Source: Bacillota bacterium (GTDB lineage Bacteria > Bacillota > Clostridia > Christensenellales > Aristaeellaceae). Taken from it: 7,152 nt of DNA. The stretch is from NCBI GenBank assembly GCA_009787135.1, contig WRGP01000144.1, positions 1-7,152 on the forward strand. Direction: 5' to 3'. The notes under the pieces were generated by a model that was not told the origin of the DNA, did not search any database, and saw only the letters and a program-made list of their open reading frames with translations. Positions 1 to 5,288 of this stretch are shown here, in pieces; position 1 is the stretch's first letter, and every line of letters begins with the position of its first letter. The position numbers and the translations under genes were made by a program.

Positions 1-242
1 TCCGGCTCTTCCTCCTCCGGCATCACCCAAGCCGTGCTCTGCTTTTCCAAAGCCAGACGCTGCTGCTCCAGCCGTTCGGCCTCACGGCGCTCGGCGTCGA
101 CGCGGACGAACTCCTGCTCGATTCGCTTGAGCGTCGCTAAGGTTTCCCCCGCGCTCCTGCTCACGCGCAGGACTTCCTCCAGAAGCCTTCCAGCGTTGAT
201 GGATAATTCCTTGGTTGCTTCCTGTACCTTGAGTTTGGACAT
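1..242 (-). CDS. infB: Translation initiation factor IF-2, N-terminal fragment (cut by left window edge)
   Basis: Eighty codons are visible from ATG (240-242) to the window edge, where the frame is still open. The protein begins MSKLKVQEATKELSINAGRL, which resembles the small helical IF2_N domain at the start of bacterial IF-2 (typically M-[SA]-K-x-[RK]-V-x-E-x-A-K-E-L). A charged Glu/Arg/Gln-rich stretch follows (about residues 45-80), as in the variable IF-2 linker before the GTPase domain. The GTPase domain itself is outside the window. IF-2 places initiator fMet-tRNA on the ribosome. The gene is last in the visible rimP-nusA-ylxR-ylxQ-infB order and starts 39 nt after the ylxQ stop. A GAGGG Shine-Dalgarno lies about 4 nt before the ATG. 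The call rests on the N-terminal match plus synteny; the N-domain is divergent, so the fragment alone would be only suggestive. Confidence 0.85.
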   Translation of the reverse strand, partial: MSKLKVQEATKELSINAGRLLEEVLRVSRSAGETLATLKRIEQEFVRVDAERREAERLEQQRLALEKQSTAWVMPEEEEP

Positions 243-281
243 TCGGCCCTCGCACCCCCGAATATTTGAAATAGCCAGCGC

Positions 282-578
282 TTACAGCAGCGATTCCACC
301 TTGTCTTGAAGCGGCCCCTTTGCCATCACCGCGACCATGCGGTTTGGCTTGCCAATAGCTTTGCCCAGGCTATCCACGCTGATTTCATATAGCGGAACAC
401 CTTTGGCCTTGCACAGCGCGGCATATTTGCCGCGCGTTCCCGGCGATACCCCCGCGTCCATCAGCGCCAGCGCCGCGCGGCCCGCGCGAATCTCCCTCTC
501 GCAGAGGCTTTCGCCGCTTGTCACCCGGCCGGCGCGCACCGCAAGGCCCAGCATGCTGAGCGCCTTTGCCTCATCCAT
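282..578 (-). CDS. ylxQ: YlxQ, L7Ae/L30e-family putative RNA-binding protein
   Basis: The product is 98 residues from ATG (576-578) to TAA (282-284), the usual length of YlxQ. It shows the L7Ae-fold signature of this family: LGLAVRAGRVTSGE (residues 10-23), an AALALMDAGVSP strand-turn (about 35-46) and the C-terminal LGKAIGK motif (71-77). L7Ae-type proteins bind RNA, often kink-turns; the cellular role of YlxQ is not well defined. The start overlaps the ylxR stop by 8 nt (ATGGATGA), suggesting translational coupling, and its own Shine-Dalgarno (AAGG) is weak. An in-frame TTG at 606-608 would add 10 residues (RRSAHRSRP-type) that the family lacks. It has GGAGG only 3 nt upstream, which is too close, so the ATG is preferred. 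The gene lies between ylxR and infB, its standard place in Bacillota. Confidence 0.93.
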   Translation of the reverse strand: MDEAKALSMLGLAVRAGRVTSGESLCEREIRAGRAALALMDAGVSPGTRGKYAALCKAKGVPLYEISVDSLGKAIGKPNRMVAVMAKGPLQDKVESLL

Positions 579-840
579 CGGCCTTGAGCGATGCGCTGAG
601 CGCCTCAAAAACCTCCGGCGCGACCGGATGCTCCAGCGCGCGCTCCAACTGACGCGTCTTCACGGCCTTTTGCAGGCACGGCTGCAGCGGACACACATAG
701 GCGCCCCGGCCCGGCATCTTGCCGGTTCGATCCAGCGCGATCTCGCCCTGCTGCGATTTAACCACGCGAAGCAGCTCCCGCTTTGGTTTCATCTCACGGC
801 ACCCCACGCACATGCGCATGGGAATTTTACGCGGCTTCAC
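571..840 (-). CDS. ylxR: YlxR/RnpM (DUF448) RNA-binding protein, RNase P modulator family
   Basis: The product is 89 residues, starting at GTG (838-840). Family hallmarks are CVGCREMKPKREL (residues 11-23), RVV (about 25-27), the glycine turn GRGAYVC (44-50) and a basic C-terminal helix with KTRQLERAL. YlxR proteins are small, basic and RNA-binding; the Bacillus subtilis protein has been described as a modulator of RNase P and renamed RnpM. Four cysteines (11, 14, 50, 55) form CxxC and CxxxxC pairs. Metal binding by these is only an inference, since some homologues lack them. The GTG start shares GTGA with the nusA stop (837-840). GGAGG lies 10 nt upstream inside the nusA tail, supporting this start over the internal ATG codons at residues 8 and 10. 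It is the third gene of the operon. Confidence 0.95.
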   Translation of the reverse strand: MKPRKIPMRMCVGCREMKPKRELLRVVKSQQGEIALDRTGKMPGRGAYVCPLQPCLQKAVKTRQLERALEHPVAPEVFEALSASLKADG

Positions 841-2000
841 GCTTCAGGCGCCTCCAAATCATCCGCGCCAGCCGCCCAATCAGAAACTTCCCCGCCCATG
901 CCTTCCAGGGGCGGCTCGTCATAGGCGACGGTCTCCGGATCCCCGATGAACATCTCCTCGGCCTGCGACTGGCTTTTGATGTCAATCTTCCACCCGGTCA
1001 GCTTAGCGGCAAGCCGCGCGTTCTGCCCCTCCTTGCCAATGGCCAGAGAAAGCTGATTATCGGGAACGATCACGCGGCACGCCTTTTGCTCCTCGGCGAT
1101 AAAGACGCTGAGCACGCGCGCCGGGTTGAGCGCGTTGGCGATAAACTCCGCGGGATCGGGGGACCACTTGATGATATCGATCTTCTCGTTTTTCAATTCC
1201 GCCACCACGCGCTCCACGCGCGTGCCGCGCGGGCCAACGCAGCTTCCGACCGGATCGATCATGGGATCAATGGAGAAAACGGCCATCTTCGTGCGGGAGC
1301 CTGCCTCGCGGGCAATGGACTTGATCTGCACGATGCCGGCCTGGATCTCCATAGACTCCAGCTCAAACAGGCGCTTGACAAGCCCCGGGTGCGTGCGCGA
1401 CACGACCACCTGCGGCCCCTTTGAGGTGCGCTGCACCTCCAGCACATACACCTTGATGCGGTCGTTGACGCTGAGCTCCTCGCCCGGCATCAGGCCTTGC
1501 GCCTCCAGGATACCCTCTGTCTTGCCAAGCTCCACATAGACGCTCTTGCCTTCCACGCGCTGCACGATCGCGGTGAGGATTTCGTTTTCCTTCTCGATAT
1601 ACTCATCATAGATGATGCCGCGTTCCGCCTCGCGGATGCGCTGCATGATGACCTGCTTGGCCGTCTGCGCGGCTACGCGGCCAAAATTGCCGGGCGTTAC
1701 TTCCACCTTGACAATATCGCCCACCTCATAGTTGGGCTGTATATCGCGCGCCTCCCCGACAGAGATTTCGATGGAATCATCCAGCACCTCCTCGGAGACA
1801 AGCTTGCGGGCGAACACCTGCACGCCGCCGGTCACGCGGTCAATGCTTACATCCACGTTCTGCGCGTTCGCGGCGCTCTTTTTAAAATTCTTGCGGTACG
1901 CCGACTTGAGCGCCTCCTCAATGGCGCCGAAGAGAATTTCTTTATCTATGCCCTTTTCCTTTGCCAGCATGCCGACGGCTTCAATGACGTCCCTGTTCAT
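837..2000 (-). CDS. nusA: Transcription termination/antitermination factor NusA
   Basis: The product is 387 residues, matching the short NusA of Gram-positive bacteria. The RNA-polymerase-binding N-domain spans about 1-130 (MNRDVIEAVGMLAKEKGID; AAQTAKQVIMQRIREAER at 110-127). The S1 domain is about 135-200, KH1 about 201-280 (SRTHPGLVKRLFELE; GPRG at 256-259) and KH2 about 281-345 (GKEG at 322-325, then QNARLAAKLTGWKIDI). An acidic tail (about 346-387) ends the protein. The C-terminal repeats of proteobacterial NusA are absent. NusA binds elongating polymerase and stimulates pausing and hairpin-dependent termination. The ATG (1998-2000) shares ATGA with the rimP stop. A long purine Shine-Dalgarno (GGGAGGGGG, 2007-2015) sits in the end of rimP. 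Because NusA is known to control its own operon in Bacillus, the leader hairpin upstream of rimP is a natural target. Confidence 0.98.
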   Translation of the reverse strand: MNRDVIEAVGMLAKEKGIDKEILFGAIEEALKSAYRKNFKKSAANAQNVDVSIDRVTGGVQVFARKLVSEEVLDDSIEISVGEARDIQPNYEVGDIVKVEVTPGNFGRVAAQTAKQVIMQRIREAERGIIYDEYIEKENEILTAIVQRVEGKSVYVELGKTEGILEAQGLMPGEELSVNDRIKVYVLEVQRTSKGPQVVVSRTHPGLVKRLFELESMEIQAGIVQIKSIAREAGSRTKMAVFSIDPMIDPVGSCVGPRGTRVERVVAELKNEKIDIIKWSPDPAEFIANALNPARVLSVFIAEEQKACRVIVPDNQLSLAIGKEGQNARLAAKLTGWKIDIKSQSQAEEMFIGDPETVAYDEPPLEGMGGEVSDWAAGADDLEAPEA

Positions 2001-2473
2001 TTTTCGCCCCCTCCCTCATCTTCCTCAAAAACGATCACGGGCCGGATCACAGCCGCGTCGCGCCGATTCATCGCGCGCTCCCCCGAAGCGGTCAGCAGGA
2101 GGAAGGTTTCCGCGTCATACCCCGCGAGGGTCCCAACCAGCGACTTGACCCCGTTGACCGGCTTGTAGAGCGTTACCTCCACCTGGGTATTCAAAGCGCG
2201 CGCGAAATCTCGGTCCGTCTTCAGTGGCCGGTCCACGCCTGGCGATGAAATTTCAAGAAAATCATAATCGACCGGCTCCAGTTTCGGCTGCACCGCGCGG
2301 TGAAATTTTTCGCAGTCGTCCAGCGTGATGCCGCCTTCTTTATCCAGATAAACGCGCAGATAACGCCCGGGCCCTTCCTTCACCAATTCGGCGTCTATCA
2401 TTTCAAAACCCATTTCAGCCGCCAGCGCCTGGCTAAGCGGGATGACAAAGGTATGGAGATCGCTTTTCGCCAT
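1997..2473 (-). CDS. rimP: Ribosome maturation factor RimP
   Basis: The product is 158 residues, the normal RimP length. The N-terminal alpha/beta domain (about 1-85) contains YLRVYLDKEGGITLDDCEK (38-56) and ends with the family signature EISSPGVDRPL (74-84). A C-terminal SH3-like beta domain follows (about 90-147), then an acidic tail. RimP assists maturation of the 30S subunit. The ATG (2471-2473) is preceded by GAGGAG (2479-2484) with 5-nt spacing. This is the first gene of the minus-strand operon, and its last codons carry the ribosome binding site and start of nusA (ATGA overlap at 1997-2000). Transcription probably starts near 2586 from the promoter at 2593-2621, giving a leader of roughly 110 nt with a terminator-like hairpin. 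Confidence 0.97.
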   Translation of the reverse strand: MAKSDLHTFVIPLSQALAAEMGFEMIDAELVKEGPGRYLRVYLDKEGGITLDDCEKFHRAVQPKLEPVDYDFLEISSPGVDRPLKTDRDFARALNTQVEVTLYKPVNGVKSLVGTLAGYDAETFLLLTASGERAMNRRDAAVIRPVIVFEEDEGGGEK

Positions 2474-2495
2474 GCTCGCTCCTCGTGTTTCTCTC

Positions 2496-2516
2496 AGGCG
2501 CGCCGCGTTTGCGCCT
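2496..2516 (-). promoter_or_regulatory. Possible second hairpin in the rimP leader, just upstream of the ribosome binding site
   Basis: On the minus strand AGGCGC (2511-2516) can pair with GCGCCT (2496-2501), giving 6 bp around a 9-nt GC-rich loop. It ends about 11 nt before the GAGGAG Shine-Dalgarno. No U-tract follows, so it is not a terminator. It might affect ribosome access or mRNA stability. GC-rich leaders often give stems of this size by chance. Confidence 0.3.
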
Positions 2517-2525
2517 TATCAACAG

Positions 2526-2549
2526 AAAAGAGCGGGACGGTCCCACTCT
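2526..2549 (-). terminator. Terminator-like hairpin in the rimP-nusA leader (candidate attenuator)
   Basis: Read on the minus strand, AGAGTGGG (2542-2549) pairs with CCCGCTCT (2529-2536) around a 5-nt loop ACCGT. This gives 8 bp including one G-U pair, with up to two more possible pairs in the loop. TTTT (2526-2529, overlapping the stem base) then CTGTT follows, a short interrupted U-tract. The hairpin lies about 40 nt after the predicted start of transcription and about 55 nt before the rimP ATG, so it can only act as a partial terminator within the leader. A modest stem with an imperfect U-tract is the kind of site that depends on NusA. The core GAGTGGGACCG also resembles a T-box antiterminator motif, but no stem I or specifier loop is present. 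Confidence 0.6.
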
Positions 2550-2592
2550 CTACCTTGCTGCGACAACATAAAACGGTTAACCCACGTTTTTT

Positions 2593-2621
2593 AGTATACC
2601 ACGCATCCATAAAGAAAACAA
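2593..2621 (-). promoter_or_regulatory. Sigma-A promoter of the rimP-nusA-infB operon
   Basis: On the minus strand TTGTTT (-35, 2616-2621) and TATACT (-10, 2593-2598) are separated by 17 bp. TGG directly precedes the -10, giving an extended -10 (TGN). Transcription would start near 2586. It is the best minus-strand promoter-like sequence between rimP and the divergent gene. Confidence 0.8.
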
Positions 2622-2636
2622 GCCTTAAATCAAGGC
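2622..2636. repeat. Short inverted repeat between the two divergent -35 boxes
   Basis: GCCTT (2622-2626) and AAGGC (2632-2636) form an inverted repeat around AAATC. It fills most of the 19 bp between the rimP -35 (ends 2621) and the acyltransferase -35 (starts 2641). The position would suit a shared operator, but 5-bp arms occur easily by chance. Confidence 0.35.
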
Positions 2637-2640
2637 AAAT

Positions 2641-2669
2641 TTGACAATCCCCCTCCGTGCGGGCATAAT
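2641..2669 (+). promoter_or_regulatory. Sigma-A promoter of the MBOAT/SGNH unit
   Basis: A perfect TTGACA (-35, 2641-2646) is followed after 17 bp by CATAAT (-10, 2664-2669), one base from consensus. Transcription should start near 2676, leaving a leader of about 42 nt before the ATG at 2718. The near-consensus boxes and ideal spacing suggest strong basal activity, possibly held in check by a repressor. Confidence 0.85.
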
Positions 2670-2677
2670 AGACGCAG

Positions 2678-2696
2678 GTCGAACGCCGTCGAACGC
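2678..2696 (+). repeat. Tandem 9-bp repeat GTCGAACGC at the start of the acyltransferase transcript
   Basis: GTCGAACGC occurs at 2678-2686 and again at 2688-2696, a 10-bp period that puts both copies on the same face of the helix. They lie immediately after the predicted transcription start. This suits a repressor operator, though an mRNA role or chance duplication is also possible. It is not a LexA box, which needs inverted half-sites. Confidence 0.5.
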
Positions 2697-2717
2697 TACA
2701 GAAGGGGCGCTGCACAC

Positions 2718-4202
2718 ATGCTATTCAATTCGCTCGATTACCTGCTGTTCTATCCCGTCGTGTTGCTGTTCTATTTCCTGATCCCCAGGCGTTTCCGCTA
2801 TATCTGGCTTCTCGCGGCGAGCTACTATTTCTACGGGTGCTGGAGCGTCAAGTATGCCCTTCTCATGCTCATCTCCACGCTGATTACTTTCGTAAGCGGC
2901 CTGCTCATCCAGCGGAGCCGCGATAAACAAAGGCCCGGTTTGGCGAAGCTTTGCGTGGCGGGTAGTTTTATCATCAACCTGGCCATCTTAGGGTTTTTCA
3001 AGTATTCCAACTTTCTCATCGAAAACCTCAACGCCTTGCTTATTTTTCTTGGTCAGGGCAAGCAGGTCGGCGCGGTGCCCGGGCTGATCCCCGTGGTCGG
3101 CATCTCGTTTTACACGTTTCAGGCGCTGAGCTATACGATGGACGTATATCGCCAGGATGTGCCCACGGAAAAAAATGTGTTTCAATACGCGCTGTTCGTC
3201 TCCTTTTTCCCCCAGCTGGTCGCGGGCCCTATTGAGCGCACAGGCAACCTGCTTTCGCAGCTCAAAGAGCCTCAAAAATTTACGGTTGAAAACGCCCGCG
3301 GCGGCTTGCTGCTCATCGCCTGGGGGCTGTTCATCAAAGTTGTGCTGGCGGACAACCTGGCCCGCATTGTCAACCCCGTCTACGCGAACTACACGGCATA
3401 CAGCGGCGTGGAGATCATCCTGGCCACCTTCGCGTTCGCGTTTCAGGTCTACGGCGATTTCGCCGGATATTCCTACATCGCGCGCGGCAGCGCGGAAATA
3501 CTGGGCGTGAGCCTTATGGAAAACTTCCGCTGCCCGTATTTGGCCGTGAGCGTCGCGGATTTCTGGCGGCGCTGGCACATTTCGCTGACGACCTGGTTTA
3601 AGGACTACCTGTACGTTCCGCTGGGCGGCAACCGCAAGGGCACCCTGCGAAAGTATGTCAACACCATGATCGTCTTTATCGTCAGCGGATTTTGGCACGG
3701 CGCCAATTGGACGTTTGTGCTCTGGGGCATGATGAACGGGGGGCTTATTATCCTGGGCGAGGCAGCCAGGACGCTCAGGCGGAAAGCGGTTGCCGCATTT
3801 CATATCAACACCGAATCCTTTAGCTATACCCTATGCCGCCGCATGCTGACCTTCCTGCTGATCAACTTCACCTGGATTTTTTTTCGCGCGAAGACCCTTG
3901 CGGACGCCTGGGGCATGCTGCAAAAGATTTTTCTGGACACACGGCTGCCCAAGCTGTTTTCCCTCTCCATTTTTAATATCGCCATCAACGCGCAGGTAAC
4001 CGTCGTCGCGCTCACTTCCATGATGATCCTGCTATTTGTGGATGCGCGGAAAAACCGCGGGCATCAAGTACGGCAATGGGTGCTTGAGCAGGGCGCGCCG
4101 GTGCGCTACGGCATCTACCTGGGCCTGATGTTCGCGATCATTCTCTTTGGCGCGTTTGGCAACGCGCAAATTCAGACGCAGTTTATCTACTTTCAGTTTT
4201 AG
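2718..4202 (+). CDS. MBOAT-family membrane O-acyltransferase (AlgI/DltB/PatA-like)
   Basis: The product is 494 residues with about ten hydrophobic segments, beginning MLFNSLDYLLFYPVV and ending QTQFIYFQF, both typical of the AlgI branch of the MBOAT family. Signature regions are GISFYTFQALSYTMDVYR (128-145), FFPQLVAGPIER (163-174), DFWRRWHISLTTWFKDYLYV (281-300) and the catalytic-type SGFWHGANWTFVLWG (323-337) with the invariant His327. Such proteins move an acyl group, usually acetyl, across the membrane for esterification of alginate, peptidoglycan, teichoic acid or exopolysaccharide. The substrate cannot be read from sequence. It lacks the company expected of DltB (no dltA or dltC nearby), so AlgI/PatA-type glycan O-acetylation is more likely. 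GAAGGGG lies 10 nt before the ATG. The SGNH-like partner starts 15 nt after its stop, so the two are surely cotranscribed. Confidence 0.93.
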   Translation: MLFNSLDYLLFYPVVLLFYFLIPRRFRYIWLLAASYYFYGCWSVKYALLMLISTLITFVSGLLIQRSRDKQRPGLAKLCVAGSFIINLAILGFFKYSNFLIENLNALLIFLGQGKQVGAVPGLIPVVGISFYTFQALSYTMDVYRQDVPTEKNVFQYALFVSFFPQLVAGPIERTGNLLSQLKEPQKFTVENARGGLLLIAWGLFIKVVLADNLARIVNPVYANYTAYSGVEIILATFAFAFQVYGDFAGYSYIARGSAEILGVSLMENFRCPYLAVSVADFWRRWHISLTTWFKDYLYVPLGGNRKGTLRKYVNTMIVFIVSGFWHGANWTFVLWGMMNGGLIILGEAARTLRRKAVAAFHINTESFSYTLCRRMLTFLLINFTWIFFRAKTLADAWGMLQKIFLDTRLPKLFSLSIFNIAINAQVTVVALTSMMILLFVDARKNRGHQVRQWVLEQGAPVRYGIYLGLMFAIILFGAFGNAQIQTQFIYFQF

Positions 4203-4217
4203 CGGGGAGGGCCGTCT

Positions 4218-5168
4218 ATGCGGCGAAAAATTGTCGTCTTCTTTGTCAAGGCCGGGCTGGTGTTCTGCCTGGTCATAGCGTTCCTCTTTGGGGTCGTGAC
4301 GCCGCAATATTCGCTGGGGTTCAACGCGGCGCTGGTCGATAAGGCCGCGAGGCTCCGCTCCCTTCAGGGGCCGAAAATCGTGCTCATCGGCAATTCCAAC
4401 CTCGTCTTTGGCATAGACTCCCCGCGGCTTGAGGAGGCGTTTGGCATGCCCGTCGTGAACATGGGGCTGCACGGCGGCGTGGGCAACGCGTTCCATGAGG
4501 CGATGGCAAAACTGAACGTGCGGGCAGGCGACATCTACATCGTCTGCCATACCGAGTATGATGATTTGGACACCATCGATGACCCGAGCCTTGCATGGCT
4601 GGCGCTGGAGAACCACTTCAATTTATGGCCGCTTCTGAGGCCGCGCGACGTGCCCTCCATGTTCCATGCCTTCACCGCGTATCTGCGAAAGGCGCTGGAC
4701 CTTTGGGCCGACGGCACGGGCAACCAAGCCACGGAGGACTGTTATTCCCGCCTGGCCTTCAACGAGTATGGCGACGACGTCTATCCGCGCCCCGTCCGCC
4801 CGTATTCCATGGAAATTGATTTTGCCTCGCAGGAGGTTCCCAGCGTCGGCGAGGTAACGGTGAGGCGGCTCAACGCGCTGAACGGCTATCTAACGAGTCG
4901 GGGCGCCACCCTGCTGGTGGCCGGATACCCTATTGCCAACGGCGAGTATACGCCGTCTGTGGCGGACTATGAGGCGTTCCAGGAGGCGCTGGAAGCCGCG
5001 CTTGATTGCCCGGTTATCTCGTATTTTCCAGATTATATGCTCGACTACGACTATTTCTATGATACCATCTACCATTTGACCGATGACGGCGTGCACATGC
5101 GCACTTCCCTGCTCATTGAGGAACTGGACGTGTGGATGGAGCGAAACGGGGAAATCAATCCTTCCTGA
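4218..5168 (+). CDS. Membrane-anchored SGNH/AlgJ-like protein, probable partner of the MBOAT acyltransferase
   Basis: The product is 316 residues with an N-terminal transmembrane segment (about 5-27) after MRRK, which predicts a short cytoplasmic tail and an extracytoplasmic domain. KIVLIGNSNLVFGID (53-67) resembles SGNH block I with Ser60 as nucleophile candidate. VVNMGLHGGVGNAF (79-92) resembles the block II Gly region, and IYIVCHTEYDD (106-116) follows a beta strand. FYDTIYHLTDDGVHMRTSLL (280-299) resembles block V, with Asp282 and His286 the likely Asp/His pair (His293 is an alternative). Proteins of this kind (AlgJ, AlgX, PatB, DltD-like) accept the acyl group exported by an MBOAT protein and attach it to the glycan. 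GGGGAGG (4204-4210) lies 7 nt before the ATG. It is the last gene of its unit and is followed by a hairpin terminator. Overall similarity is low, so the family call rests on motifs and context. Confidence 0.78.
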   Translation: MRRKIVVFFVKAGLVFCLVIAFLFGVVTPQYSLGFNAALVDKAARLRSLQGPKIVLIGNSNLVFGIDSPRLEEAFGMPVVNMGLHGGVGNAFHEAMAKLNVRAGDIYIVCHTEYDDLDTIDDPSLAWLALENHFNLWPLLRPRDVPSMFHAFTAYLRKALDLWADGTGNQATEDCYSRLAFNEYGDDVYPRPVRPYSMEIDFASQEVPSVGEVTVRRLNALNGYLTSRGATLLVAGYPIANGEYTPSVADYEAFQEALEAALDCPVISYFPDYMLDYDYFYDTIYHLTDDGVHMRTSLLIEELDVWMERNGEINPS

Positions 5169-5233
5169 TGCCGACGGGCCTTTATGGAAAGAAGACGCCC
5201 TTCGTTCCCCTTCCACGCCAACCCAAAGAAAAC

Positions 5234-5270
5234 AAGGGCTGCCGCGCATCTCTCCGCGCGGCAGCCCTTT
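5234..5270. terminator. Bidirectional intrinsic terminator between convergent units
   Basis: AAGGGCTGCCGCGC (5234-5247) pairs perfectly with GCGCGGCAGCCCTT (5256-5269) around an 8-nt loop: a 14-bp GC-rich stem. On the minus strand it is followed by GTTTTCTTT (5225-5233), a good U-tract ending the solute-binding-protein transcript. On the plus strand only TTT then CGGTT follows, so it is weaker for the MBOAT/SGNH unit. It lies 65 nt after the SGNH stop and 19 nt after the solute-binding-protein stop. Confidence 0.93.
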
Positions 5271-5288
5271 CGGTTCGATTAGTCTCCC

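Noticed and set aside
34..309. Plus-strand 91-codon frame opposite infB and the end of ylxQ
   Set aside because: It is Ser/Arg-rich, antisense to infB, and has no recognisable domain.
606..608. TTG as the start of ylxQ, with GGAGG just upstream
   Set aside because: The spacing to the Shine-Dalgarno is only 3 nt, the added residues have no family match, and the ATG at 576-578 gives the standard protein length.
1497..2168. Long plus-strand open frame (223 codons) opposite nusA and the end of rimP, and another at 783-1424
   Set aside because: They lie wholly antisense to well-conserved genes, have His/Arg/Ala-rich composition typical of GC-rich codon mirrors, and match no recognisable family.
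2519..2569. Sixteen-codon minus-strand leader peptide frame (ATG at 2567-2569) across the leader hairpin
   Set aside because: No Shine-Dalgarno precedes the ATG, and there is no run of a regulatory amino acid codon, so ribosome-controlled attenuation is not supported.
2680..2695. LexA (SOS) box suggested by two CGAAC half-sites
   Set aside because: The half-sites are direct repeats. The Gram-positive LexA site needs an inverted GTTCG partner, which is absent.
2988..3803. Minus-strand 271-codon open frame opposite the MBOAT gene, and a similar one at 4032-4616
   Set aside because: Both are antisense to convincing coding sequences, are rich in Arg, Gln and His, and show no domain motifs or promoter.
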